Shown: positions 11,017 through 22,350 of the stretch, piece after piece | Position numbering within the stretch: position 1 is the stretch's first letter | How the letters are laid out: every line of letters starts with the position of its first letter | NCBI GenBank assembly: GCA_029959195.1 | Contig: CP114121.1 | Span: 2,356,001 to 2,420,000, forward strand | Origin: Dictyophora rubrovolvata | Taxonomy: Eukaryota > Basidiomycota > Agaricomycetes > Phallales > Phallaceae | DNA: 64,000 nt | Direction: 5' to 3' | Made by a program: the position numbers and the translations under genes | The notes under the pieces: model-generated | What the model was told of the DNA's origin: nothing | Seen by the model: the letters and a program-made list of their open reading frames with translations, nothing else | The model's database searches: none

Positions 11017-12662
11017 TCAAAGAATACCGATTTCAGACAATTGCTCCGAAGAAAAATGCGAAAGCGCCGGGTGTAGCTGAAAAACCATGGAGTCTAACGT
11101 ATATTGAGGCAAATGCGAACCCTCGATGACACAACGTCTTTGACATGTCTCCTCCATATTGAGGAGAAGTCGACTTCCAACTGCGCTGGGGATCGCGATT
11201 CCCCATCTGTTTATAGTCCCATCAATGTCAAAATGTTCTCGAAAGAGGTTCTTGACGTACCCATATGCTATTTCTACCAATCCCGGAGGCGCGACAGCCC
11301 ACATGAGAAGATTGACCAGTAGTATTGGTATATTCCTACGGGATATAAGATTCTTGAACCAATAACCGATATTTCTTTGGCGTACGATATGCAATATAAA
11401 ACACTGGTAATGCGAAACCAAAAATAAGAAACTGGATAGGATTAACCAGGGTAATGATGACCTATCGCGAAGTAACAAATTCAACAACGGAATACGACTT
11501 CCATCTATGGTCGCGCTTTACCCTTTATAAAACATCAAAGATACCAAGGCGATCTCGAAAACGATAAACGGTAGCCAGCAAATGTATGTCAATTGATCGC
11601 CGATTGCAATGCAGTCAATCAAGCCAGGATAAGAGCGAGCAAGATCTACAAACTATCCTTCAGACTGGGAACGTGATTGTACATTCATTGTTCAATCTAG
11701 CATACCATGAACCGTTCCGACGCCCACCAGTACAAGCGTTGTTAATGTTTCACATAGAACGATTGCGATGAGCATACACAACAGTCTGCGGTCTTGTTCG
11801 TATACGGCGTATATCTGCCAGGTATTGTCAAGTACAGCATAGACGGATTCTGGAGCAGAAACTCACCCGCGATATGAGAATGGCTCGAAAGGAACATGGT
11901 TAGGAAGAAAAAAGCGCTGGGAGTTCGACAAACTTTCGCCAGTTAGAAAAGCTACCATCACCCTAAAACAATGATAAACACTGACGTTAAGGGGGAAATC
12001 ACTTCACTTACATTCCACCTTCCCACCAGAAATATATCTGGCAGCTAGAGATTTTACCGAATAGTGAGTATGGTCCCAGTCGCACGTTGAAAGGTAGTAT
12101 CTCACAACTACAGAAATCATGCATAACTATGGATCATGCTTTATTAAAAATCGAACTTACTTTACTCGACAGATTTTTTTGAAAAAGTACTAGAGTTAGC
12201 CGCATGGGCGATATTGAGACGGGCAATGTGGTGTCGATCTTACTTAGGGTATAGGCAGAAAGTGCTAAAAGGCCGTAATATCGATTCTGCACATTACATA
12301 TCGGCATACATTATCCCGTGGATATACTGAAAAACTCACTGAAAGGAATAGCCACTTTCCAAAACAAGATTTTTTGGGCCATATTAAATTCTTCTGCAGG
12401 ATAAATGACGGATCAGGATTTCAGTTTTTATTTTCTTAGGGCGTATACAGCACCTCGTCGGCGAAGGATAAGACTAGATCAACTATCAGATAAACGTACA
12501 AAAGATCTCATGGAAATCTTACCATATTCATAAATCAAGAAAGTCCATGCCGTCAAAGCCAGCGTCTTCAGATAAAAGTCTACTATCAAATCAATAGACT
12601 ACATGCCTGGCAGCGAAATTCACGTTACCAGCATTTGCTAATGACAGTCTCGAGAGCTCCAT
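11017..12662 (-). pseudogene. DUF6533-family membrane protein, probably broken
   Basis: Minus-strand exons spell a DUF6533 protein, a multi-spanning membrane family common in Agaricomycetes with no known function. The start is MELSRLSLANA; then LALTAWTFLIYEY, ADEKNLIWPKK, GKWLFLSNRYYGLLALSAY, RIYAVYEQDRRLL, and a C-terminal part with NLLLRDRSSL and SRLLLNMEE. Most junctions have clean short introns. Two problems remain: an in-frame TAA just after SLMFYKG (near 11518), and no in-phase join between the WWEGGMVMVAFL exon and the RAILISRIYAVY exon (about 11870-11960). A very short spliced intron could in principle remove the stop, but a pseudogene is more likely. Confidence 0.7.
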
Positions 12663-13836
12663 AATAGAACGGATGACAGTTGAGTATCAAGAGGATAAGA
12701 TAGCACAAATAGTCGTTATATAACCTTTTTGATCAAGAATACAAGATGACGTTTTGGTGCACATTACAGCGTATGACGGCAAGGGATGTTCCGGGTGGCG
12801 TCGTAAGTTGAGAACTTAATTTTTTTGGATACAAATATGTAAGACCGGAGAGAAGTTGATACTTGATAGTGGTCGGCACGGCATTTTCCGTGCCGTAACG
12901 AAGATGATTTGGCACTTGAAAAACCCCGAGCTTCTGGCCAAATACGCAATTATTGCTGAATGAAATGCGCTCAGGTAAGTAAAGCTAGTGGCGTTGTAGC
13001 TCGAAATACCGTACCATGACGGATACGTCGAGTTGACGAATAATCATCGTCGGGACATGCTGGCATCAATAAATGCATCCCGAGCACGATCCCCACGCCG
13101 GACTCGCACGCTTGACGACGAACTGCCAAAGACATTCTTGCATACTGAACGGGTTGCGATAATAAGATCGCGCCGTCTTCCGCGGTCCAGCGGGGATGAG
13201 GTCAATTGCTGAGCGCTGAGCGCGCGGACGACGGAGCCAAGTTCTTCAAATTTAGGCTTAAAGGAAAGGTAAACTGTGTGAAATCAGTTTTATTTTGGAT
13301 AAACTGACAAACTAGCACCCAATGAACACATGAGCTGAGGCCACCCGAGGTTTTTTCAATTTTACAACTACGCGAGCGAAACAACGGCAATCACAAAGAG
13401 ATTATTCCCGTCCTTTTGCTCATGAGGAAATGATGTGTTATGATAGCAGTGTTGCAGACGAGGCCTACAAAAGTTAGTAACAAAACCCTTGCGACAGGTA
13501 TATGTATGGCATGAGGTTTCAGCGGACAATGACAATGTTCAGATGCACTAGTGAAGCTGCCAAATCAGAGATACCGTGGACAATAGTAACTTGTTCCGCA
13601 GCCCACGAGTCGTTGTTCAAGCTGGGACTCTTGGCCGGGACGCGGGGTCTCTCGATCCTGGTCGAGGGCCGAGGCTGGTGGACGCGTGGACGGGAAATAC
13701 ATAGCGTAACCTTTACGTAACCATTTGGTCACGCTGCATAACGAATTTACCAACCGGTCAGTGGTCACCGAAACGAGACCGCTCATCTTCACGAACATTC
13801 TTTCAAACTTCAAGTTGTGGTCTTCACGTTGGCAAC
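12663..13836. other. No gene; one 8-bp hairpin
   Basis: This is the upstream region of the DUF6533 gene and of the first F-box gene. A perfect 8-bp inverted repeat (cggcacgg / ccgtgccg, 6-nt loop) lies at 12874-12895. Open frames here have no family match that I recognise. Confidence 0.5.
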
Positions 13837-15408
13837 ATGTCTGACGAGCGTATTACCTTCAATTTGCCCCACACAATCCCTACAACTATCACAATGTTTC
13901 CTCCTGAACTCTTGACTGTCATTTTCTACTTCGTCGGCCCCTCTTCACTGAGAAATCCTTATCCATATCTGCCACTCAGTCTGGTCTGTCGTCGTTGGCG
14001 GGATATCGTACTCAATGATCCAAGATTCTGGACCGTCCTTTACTTTGACAGGAATGTTCGACCAGACCTTCATAACGAAGTCGTCCATCGCAGCAACTCT
14101 CATGGGCTAGACATCTTTTTGTCTTCAAAAGGAATCCAGGAACATGAAACAACAACCCACCTATTCTCCCGTGTTTATGAATTCATTCACTCTAATTCTC
14201 TCCAATCGCGGATCAAAAATTTACTCCTTCCCAGGATATCGCATCACTCATTTAGCATGGAGCAATTGGCAAAATGTTCTTCTCCCCAGCTGGAAAGGTT
14301 AACAGGTACCTTGAGTATATACGAGGAGCATTTGGTCAAATTTATCGTTAACTCTCGTTTGCGATACGCTGAGCTTCCTTGGTCAATATTGTTGGATCTC
14401 CGCAGCCAGAACTTACTTCATCACCTGTCTCATATAGAATGGTTGAAGCTGGGCAAGTCCAGGTTGTATCCCGAGGATGTCGTTCTTCAAGTCCGCGATA
14501 TTTTAGAAAACATGCCCAACCTGCAAATTCTGATTTTATCCTGGAAGGAAAAAGAGAAATATGTAATCGACAACGAGTCGTCTCGACCAGTCATCCAGTT
14601 ACCAAAGTTGCGACTCCTTACCTTGGATCTCGATCACAAGTACGGGGATTTATGGACGTTCCGCGCGCCTAACCTGGATTATCTCTCCATTTTGGATCTT
14701 GGCACAAGACGTTTTCACAACTGGCAGCTTCTGAAATCCATCGATTTTTCAAAAATCAATAGCGTACTCATTAAAATTGACGAAGTTCCGATGGAGGATC
14801 CCGTCTATGATGAGCCAGGTATACAGCGCATTGCCTGCATATCGGGTTCGGAACACACACTACTCGATTGTTCAGTGTTTGAAGACTTTCATCATCGAGG
14901 TTTGGAGTCACGGGTCGGAGTGAATGACTATCTAGACTTACCACCCAAAAACAGCTTCCATATCCCCATTTCGTGGATATTGGAGCACAAAAAGTTCTAT
15001 GATATTATGAGGCTGACTACAAACCTTGTCGAACTTACGTTAAATTATGGGGCTTGCAAGAATGGCCCCAGTTTTTTCCTCTTTCTTTCCGGAATATTGA
15101 GCAAAGCCTGCACGACAATTACGCAACTAAATGTGGTACGAGGTCGCAGCTTCGTTGAAGCTTGTGCTCTCCTCAAGAATGGACTTACGGCTCCCCGCTT
15201 AGAACGACTCGTGTATCAGAATGCATCCAAGCTTAACCGTACCGCCTTTATACCTAGGCGTGTGAAAGCGCTGCAAGATGCTAGGCTCAAAGCTGGCTCT
15301 CAACCGTTGAAGATCCTCGATCTCAGGAACTTTGCGAACATTCCTCCTGCACGAGTTCAAGAAATTGAAGACTTGGGAGTACAGTTGATTCAAACAAATA
15401 ACTTTTGA
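13837..15408 (+). CDS. F-box protein with C-terminal leucine-rich region (523 aa)
   Basis: Single-exon gene. The F-box is at about residues 20-65: FPPELLTVIFYFVG, then LVCRRWRDIVLNDPRFW. F-box proteins recruit substrates to SCF (Skp1-cullin) ubiquitin ligases. The rest is leucine-rich with degenerate repeat-like strands (LPKLRLLTLDLD, LVELTLNY, PLKILDLRNF), typical of Agaricomycete F-box/LRR-like proteins, which are expanded and mostly unassigned. It is followed by a tandem paralogue at 15724. The start is chosen at the first ATG; a second ATG at residue 20, immediately before the F-box, is also possible. Confidence 0.88.
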   Translation: MSDERITFNLPHTIPTTITMFPPELLTVIFYFVGPSSLRNPYPYLPLSLVCRRWRDIVLNDPRFWTVLYFDRNVRPDLHNEVVHRSNSHGLDIFLSSKGIQEHETTTHLFSRVYEFIHSNSLQSRIKNLLLPRISHHSFSMEQLAKCSSPQLERLTGTLSIYEEHLVKFIVNSRLRYAELPWSILLDLRSQNLLHHLSHIEWLKLGKSRLYPEDVVLQVRDILENMPNLQILILSWKEKEKYVIDNESSRPVIQLPKLRLLTLDLDHKYGDLWTFRAPNLDYLSILDLGTRRFHNWQLLKSIDFSKINSVLIKIDEVPMEDPVYDEPGIQRIACISGSEHTLLDCSVFEDFHHRGLESRVGVNDYLDLPPKNSFHIPISWILEHKKFYDIMRLTTNLVELTLNYGACKNGPSFFLFLSGILSKACTTITQLNVVRGRSFVEACALLKNGLTAPRLERLVYQNASKLNRTAFIPRRVKALQDARLKAGSQPLKILDLRNFANIPPARVQEIEDLGVQLIQTNNF

Positions 15409-15723
15409 AACCGAATACACGACTGCCGCGTGCGCACTTCTTTCGTTCAGCAACGAGCTTTCAGATTCGTACTTTTATTATAATAAAAACTTACCTTATT
15501 CACGTTTCGTATTTTGTATAAACAAAATCTCTCTCAAAATCAAGTAATTCAGCTTCGTAATATGTACGTATTGTTCAGACTCCATCTGGCAGTCGCTAAA
15601 ACACGTAAATGGACACGGTCACGAGTGCAACCGTGACAACTCTTTTTCAATAAATAACAGAGATTTGATTCCTTATTCACGAATATTCTTTCGACCCTAG
15701 TTGTAACCTATACATCCAAAGAC
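15409..15723. other. Spacer between tandem F-box genes
   Basis: AT-rich 3' and 5' flanking DNA. No feature recognised. Confidence 0.5.
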
Positions 15724-17284
15724 ATGTCTGACACAACTGCTGCAGTCATCAGGGTATTTCCTGTCGAGCTCTTAACTTTCATCTTTTGCTTTGTCGGCCC
15801 CTCTTCATGGATAAATCCTTACCCGTATCTGCCACTTTGCTGGGTTTGCCGCCGCTGGAGAGATATCGTATTAAATGACCCGAGATTTTGGTCTGTTCTG
15901 AACATAGGCAAGGATATTGATTGGGGCCTTAATCAAGAAGTCATCCATCGCTCCAACTCTCGTGCTCTAGACATCATGATGTTTAGTTCAGAAATGGACA
16001 AGAAGAGATTGGGGCCATGCAATCGGGATGTGCTACGCCGTTTCGACGAATTTGCATGCTCTAATCACCAACTCCGAGCCCTGATTAGGAGTTTATTTTG
16101 CGCCAAGAGAGCGGCGTTTGTCAACGAATTTCGCTTTGGGGGCTTGCCAAACCTTTCTTTTCCTCAACTGGAGAGGTTAACCAGTTCTTCAGCTTTAAAC
16201 ACTACGGACGGGAAGCTTTTGGTCGCGCTTATCGCCACCTCTCGTCTACGATACGCGGAGCTTCCTTGGGTTGCATTGTTAAGTCTTCACACGCAGAAGC
16301 TGCTACATCATTTATCCCATGTTGAATGGTTGAGGATAAGGATCCCGCTGCCCGAGAGCACCATTCTTCCTGAGATTCTGGAAAACTTACCCAACCTGCA
16401 AATTTTGATTTTGTCGCAGAATTTTTTCGAACAGAATTCCAGCCACGGGAACATTTGTAAAGATTCTCAATCACTGATAAAGTTACCGAGGTTACGACTC
16501 TTAAGTTTGGATCTCCATCGTCGTCAACCTTGGGCATTCCATGCACCCAATTTGGATTATCTTTGCGTTTTGAGTCTCGGTGGAGAGAGTTTTCATGACT
16601 TGGACCTTTTGAAGAGTATCAATTTTTCGGAAATCAATAGCATACTCATTGGAATTCATGAAAATATTGCAAAAAATTACCCTCGCAGTGCTTCATTGAA
16701 GACGCCTTCCGCCGGTTCCGTGGCTTGCATATCCGGCTCGGATTGTCTACACCCCCACTGTCTGCGATTTTCGAGGTTCCATTATGGGGGCTTAGAGTCG
16801 CGAGCTGCCGTGGATGGCCATCTAGATCTACCACCCAAAAACTCTTTCCATCTCTCTATGCCATGGGCAGATTTCCAGCCCTTCGATGTTGTTCTGGAGC
16901 GAGCTACAAACCTCGTCGTACTCACGGTGAACTAATATGCAGCCACCAAAATCGACTCTGAATTTTCCTTATTTTTGGTCAGAATATTGGACAGTGTCGG
17001 TACGAGAATTACGAGGCTAAATTTAACCCATGGTCGCAACTTTGTCGAAGTTTGCACTCTCCTCGAGGATGGACGTAGAGCTTCCCGCTTGGAACGACTC
17101 ACGTACCACAGTGCGTTTACGATAAGGAGTACCGCTTTTATACCTGGTCGCGTGGAAAAACTACAGAATGCCAGACTCGGCGCTGGCTCTTCGCCTTTGA
17201 AAATCCTCGAACTGGGGAACTGCGGACATGCCTTCTTGGGGGGTTCAAAAAATCGAGGATTTGGGAATACAGTTGATTCAATAG
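15724..17284 (+). pseudogene. F-box protein paralogue, broken in its C-terminal quarter
   Basis: A tandem copy of the preceding gene, with the same F-box (LVCRRWRDIVLNDPRFW as VCRRWRDIVLNDPRFW) and the same leucine-rich body. The frame is open for 403 codons to TAA at 16933-16935, where the intact paralogue reads LTLNYGACK. The same frame then continues with clear homology (LERLTYHSAF, TAFIPGRVEKLQ). A second change near 17220-17240, at a run of six G, shifts the homologous ending (VQKIEDLGIQLIQ, stop 17282-17284) to another frame. A 403-residue protein that keeps the F-box could still be made, so loss of function is inferred, not shown. Confidence 0.8.
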
Positions 17285-17544
17285 GCCGTGAACGATTTTT
17301 CCCGCATCGGAATTTCATTGGGATATGCTCTACAATAACCTTGAACAAAACAACCCGATGAATTGGAGTTTCATTCACAATCAGCTGTATTATTAATGCA
17401 TGCGTTTGTGCATCGTGGAACCTTCAACCAAATGTAGGACCGTTCTATTTGCGGAACCTTGGGATTCGACTGAAACAAACCGTAACGATTGGCGAAACTC
17501 TCAATCCTTTAATCTGTGTATGTTATATATATATAATATTATTT

Positions 17545-17968
17545 TATAAATAGTTTGATTCTTACAAGGCGGCCTACGTGCCGCTCACTTCATCTCCCAA
17601 GAAAAGTGCCAATGTTGAATTTTGTAAGTGATCCGGAGAAAGGACAGATAATATAAGAACAACATACATAGAAGTATATATGCACAAAGCCCCACATTCG
17701 ACTCCAAAGCTCAACGTTCCGCAATAGTCACCGTCTTCCGAGTAACCGTAGGCATAAGCAGGGACTTTATCTTCGACCGATAAAGTTGTTTGGGATAAGA
17801 AAATGCGTTGATGCTTGACGTTAAGGGCGAAGTCAAAAGACTTCCCTCCACCTGGTATTCAGTCTGTGACCCCTGAGAATTTGACATCTCCTGGATCGAG
17901 TCTCCCAGATGTATCAGCTTGTTTAATGGCACGGATTTGAAACAAAGGATTCGCGGCCGCTTGATCAT
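17545..17968 (-). repeat. Inverted copy of the 3' end of the DUF6534 gene at 31.8-33.7 kb
   Basis: The minus strand encodes HLGDSIQEMSNS, EYQVEGSLLTSPL and MPTVTRKTVTIAER, nearly identical to the last 70 residues of the gene ending at 33721 (HLGESIQEMSNS ... TVTKTVTVSER). Similarity continues about 150 bp into the 3' flank, to 'cttgtaagaatc'. No other part of the gene is present, so this is a segmental duplicate fragment. Confidence 0.85.
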
Positions 17969-18262
17969 TTGTATCTGATGTATTGAAGCTACTCTGCACG
18001 CTTACGGGATATGATACCATTCACGTCGTCAGGTGTCATGATCGTCTGGTCACTCTTGACGAACTGGATGGGGGTGTGATACCTGAGAGATAAGCGTGGT
18101 TTAAGACGATTGGGCACAGAAGCTGGTGCAGAAAACTAAACACATGCAGCCTTAAGTGTATCGGTCATTTCGTGTCATATCATCTGACGAACGTAGGACC
18201 GGACCGGGTTTTCAAATGGGCTGAGAGATAAGAGATAATCTAGCAAGATATCGGTGTGTGTC
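17969..18262. other. Spacer with a short coding-like stretch
   Basis: On the minus strand, after a cag acceptor near 18081, a frame reads YHTPIQFVKSDQTIM and then TPDDVNGIISRKRAE to a stop near 17995. It looks like a terminal exon of a lost gene; family not recognised. Confidence 0.25.
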
Positions 18263-18269
18263 TATAAAT
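18263..18269 (+). promoter_or_regulatory. TATA-like element of the isochorismatase gene
   Basis: TATAAAT, 42 nt before the start codon at 18311, inside tctataaatg. Confidence 0.4.
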
Positions 18270-18310
18270 GAAGGTAATGAACGATACGTCCCGAGAGATC
18301 AATACGAAAG

Positions 18311-19612
18311 ATGAGTGTTTTCGGATTTTTGCTCACTTTTGCTTTGTTAGCTACTGTATCTGCTCAACCTGCCTCGTCGAATGGGCTAAGGAGCGATCCC
18401 AATTTTTTCGGAAATGATCTTAACTTTTGGACCCAACTCGAGTCTGGCTGGGATGTATGCTATTTTTCTCCCGATAGTTTAATGTCATACCATTGATTAA
18501 TATGATTTCAGCTGACTCGAGGCATAACGGAAGGGGCGATAACTTTACCCGTACCGCAAGATGGTCCGATTATTGTTCAGCCCAACACAACGGCATTGGT
18601 CATCATTGACATGCAAAATTTTTTCTTGCATGAGAGTTTGAATGGCGATCCAAAAGGCAGAGCAATCGTCCGTGAGTAATTTAGGTTTTTGTTTGAGACA
18701 TCAAGAGATAAAAGAGATACCTTTAGCCACTACAATTAATCTCATAAAAGCATTCCGCGCTGCGGGTATGCCTGTCATCTGGACTAATTGGGGATTGACG
18801 GAGAACGACTGTAAGTTCCAGGTCTGGTATTAAAAAGAAAACGGACGTCCGACAGATTATTCTTTGGCAGTGGTTAATATGCCTCCCGCGTTCATTCGTG
18901 GCTTTTCGGAGACCGGAAGTTCACAAACTTCTTTCGGCAGTGATATGGGCACTATCGTTGTTCCCGCGTCCGACCCATCAATCGCGGCTAGTGCAACAAC
19001 ACCCAAACCTAACATGACGGTAGAAGTTGGTCGAATGTTGTTCCGAGGGACTTGGAATGCCCAGCCGTGCGTTTCCAAAGTATCTTGGTTAGGTCCTGAA
19101 TGTTAATGACAGCATTTTGCATATCACAGATGGGGCGATTTGTTCGATGAGCAGCAAAAGGGTGTGGCGGCAGGAACCGATTTCTATTTCAATAAAAGTA
19201 TGCAATCGAATCATAAGTGCTATTGAAAGGATTTCTGACGCAAACGCAAAAAAAACAAACAACTTATAGACCGACTTTCTGGAATGTGGGGCCCAGGAAC
19301 ACCTTTGCAGACGTTCCTCGAGGATAACAGCATGACGACATTATTCTTTGGTGGTGTGAATATAGACCAGTGTGTTTGGGGAACACTTTTGGAGTAAGTG
19401 ATGATGTGATGAATGACGTGTTTTCATAATCAATTTCTGTCAGTTCCTATTACAAGGGCTATGACGTTATTCTGTTGGATGATATATCGGCGACAACTTC
19501 TCCGCTAAGCGCGACGCAAATGGTGGATTATAATGCCGGTTTGAACGGATGGAGGGCAAACTCGACAGATATTTTGGCAGCGATACAGAAGGCCGCCAAA
19601 AAACATGAATAG
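18311..19612 (+). CDS. Secreted isochorismatase-like cysteine hydrolase (314 aa)
   Basis: Seven exons with GT-AG introns give 314 residues. Residues 1-18 (MSVFGFLLTFALLATVSA) form a signal peptide with an AQP cleavage region, so the enzyme is probably secreted. The isochorismatase fold carries its triad: Asp81 in VIIDMQNFF, Lys217 in FYFNKNRLSG, and Cys252 in GGVNIDQCV, preceded by the expected FFGG strand. Family members hydrolyse isochorismate or act as amidases such as nicotinamidase; the true substrate cannot be read from sequence. Secreted isochorismatases of plant pathogens have been described as effectors that lower salicylate in the host. Whether that applies here is inference. All junctions stay in frame and the length is normal for secreted fungal members. 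Confidence 0.9.
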
Positions 19613-20093
19613 TTGTGGAACATTGAATAGAGGTTGAAACCTTTTTTCTGAAACGCGGGTGTCAAAAGCATTCAGCTAAACAGGAAAGAAATAGAAGCTT
19701 AATCAAAAAAAAAGATATTATTCAATTGACTCCAGCTCATAAGGCAAAGCGATGCAGTGAAACAAACTTGAATCTTGGAGCCTGACGTGACTTTTGCCTG
19801 CGTATTGTCGCATACCTTTTAGACCTCTAACAATTTAGTAAGCTCATCAATAAAGTTGAAGTAAATTTCAAATGCATTGCGATCCTTCCATATCAAGTTG
19901 GTTTGATAGCACGAATGGAAAAGCAACGGAAACAGATTGAGGATTGAGAGAGTCTCGGCTCCGAGCCCCATGCGCCATTGGTTCGGAGCTTCGGCATCTG
20001 CCGTAATTGAAACGCTTCTTGTCATTGCTCAAAATGGTGGAGCCATGTTCATGAATCCATAGATATTCACACCTCTTTTCTCTTTTCGACGTC
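19613..20093. other. Spacer between isochorismatase and NIPA genes
   Basis: 3' flank of the first gene and 5' region of the second. The minus-strand frames are shadows of the NIPA first exon. Nothing else seen. Confidence 0.5.
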
Positions 20094-22350
20094 ATGTCAT
20101 CGAGCTCGACGTCTACAGCAGCATCGGCATCCCCGACGCATTCCAACACAGTCCCACCGAAATATCGACCGTAAGTTGCGCTGTTTTTTGTTTCGCTTCT
20201 TACACCTGAGACGGGGGGTTTTCGGAGCAATTTTCTTATCTGTTTCCTTTATCACAGTGTCGGTGTCGCTCTTGCAATTGGTTCGGGATTGTTAATAGGA
20301 TCGTCTTTTGTCTTCAAGAAGAAGGGTTTGTTGAGCTCGCAGAAGGACCAAGTTGCAGGAGAAGGCGTGGCCTACCTCAAGAACGTGCGTTTTCTATTCA
20401 TACCGCTGATCAATGATTCTTACCATAGAGTACAGTCATTATGGTGGACTGGAATGACTATTATGATACTAGGCATTAATCAAATTCCAAATTCTTCAAC
20501 AACATCAGCTTCTTACTGATTTCGTTGTTGTTCAGGTGAAATATGCAATCTCGTGGCATATTCTTTCCTTGAAGGTTCTCTTCCGCCTTCTCTCATACTT
20601 TTCAAATTTCTCATCTCTGTTCTTTGCCAGCTATAATTGTCGTATGTCTGATTTGCTTTTTTCATGACATCATGATGTAAACCAAAACTACAGACACCCA
20701 TGGGTGCCTTATCCGTCGTCATCTCAGCAATCCTCTCCCATTTCTTCCTCAAAGAAAAACTCTCCTTGTTCGGCTGGATTTCTTCATTTCAATGTCTTAT
20801 TGGTGCTACTATTCTCGCGCTGAACGGACCTGAAGAGCAAAGCGTGACGACTATAGCTGGCTTCAAGGCTCTTTTCCTGGCTCCGGGCTTCCTCGCATAT
20901 GGCTCTGTCCTAATCGCAGTGGCTGTCTTCATTGCTGTCTATGTAGCGCCTAGATGGGGTCATCGTAGCATGCTTCCTCATTTAGCAATTTGTAGTCTCA
21001 TTGGCGGATTAAGCGTCAGCTGCACGCAAGGATTCGGCGCGTGCGTCGTAACCAGTATTCGTGGTGAAAATCAGTTCAAAGTACGTTTCCATTTTTTCCA
21101 TTCATATCTAGAGTCTTATTTCTCCGCCGTTACTAGAACTGGTTCATATACTTCCTTTTGGGATTTGTTATTATAACGCTTCTTACCGAAGTTTATTACC
21201 TTAATGTTGCTCTCGCACTCTTTAATACGGCTATGGTCACACCTACATATTACGTTGTACGTATCATCATTTCATCCCTTTCACACTGTCGAGCAATGCA
21301 TTCATGGCGTCTCCTACTCTTGTTCCCTAGATGTTCACATTCTGTACACTAGTAACATCCGTTATTTTATACCAAGGTCTCAAAGCATCGGGGACACAAA
21401 TCATGACCGTCGTCCTGGCTTTCTTCATAATCTGCAGTGGTATCTTCATCCTCCAAATGTCAAAAGTCGATCCTCGAGACCTTGTCAACGTCGATGAACG
21501 TACCACGCTTCTCCTTCAGGCTGCACGCGCAGAAGTAGACCCAAAAGCTGCTCGAGAACTAGAACGCGAGATCTCTTTGGCATCTCGTCTATCGCGGCGA
21601 CGAACTGGGACTAGCATGCATACCTATCCAGGAAGTAGAATTATCCCTGTTAACGGCGCCGACCTAGAATCAATGGTCCCCGTCCCTAGCAATAGACCGG
21701 GAGACGACGGCACGGCGACTGACGCACAGGTGCTTTTGGAAGAAAACATCGACCCTGAAGAAGAAGTCAAAGCTATGGTCGAGAAAATCGAAGATCCAGG
21801 AATTGATGCTCTCAGAGGAACATTCGGTGCGATAGGCACCCTTATTCGCGCTCGGAAGCGGAAAACGGCTCTTGCGCAAGTGTTACAACAACAGCGAAGT
21901 AGAACGGCGAGCCATGCAAGTCGGTCGTCTGCTCCGATGTCGTTTATTAGCAATACCCGGAGTTATATTCGGCCTTCGCAGTCTCGGACTAAAGAGAAAG
22001 AGTCTGGGTTTGTAGCCGATCCGGAGAAGCAGGCGATGAGGAGTTATTCGTTGATGAGCGAGACGCCGAGTGGAACGAGTAGTGTTCAACAACAACAGCA
22101 TCATCCTTTGACTGCTAGTCCCGAACTTCACGCTTCCCCGAGACTTCCACCTAGTGTTCAATTTTCCGATATGGAATTAAACGGTGGAGGAAGGTCTGCT
22201 CCGGTTACAAGTACCATTAATAACAGGACGAATGAGGACCCGCTAGATCGCGCCGGCGCAGCTTTGTCTCCCAAACGAGCGCAGACACTTCCTGCTATTT
22301 TCAAACGTGGAATACCTATTTCATTCTTGGACGAGAAGAAAGATCCTTAA
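20094..22350 (+). CDS. NIPA-type magnesium transporter (605 aa)
   Basis: A membrane carrier of the NIPA/DMT group, which moves Mg2+ and acts in plasma or endosomal membranes. Spliced exons give 605 residues. Residues 27-375 contain about nine membrane segments with family motifs: IGSSFVFKKKGL, EGVAYLKNSLWWTGM, LGEICNLVAYSFLEA, TPMGALSVVISAIL, KEKLSLFGW, and LALFNTAMVTPTYYV, then a last segment (VVLAFFIICSGIFIL). Residues 380-605 are a long, Ser/Arg-rich, disordered cytoplasmic tail, common in fungal NIPA proteins. The intron at 20473-20535 appears to use a GC donor (exon ends ...ACTAG, intron starts GCATTA); no usable GT donor is nearby and the join restores the conserved LGEIC motif. Confidence 0.93.
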
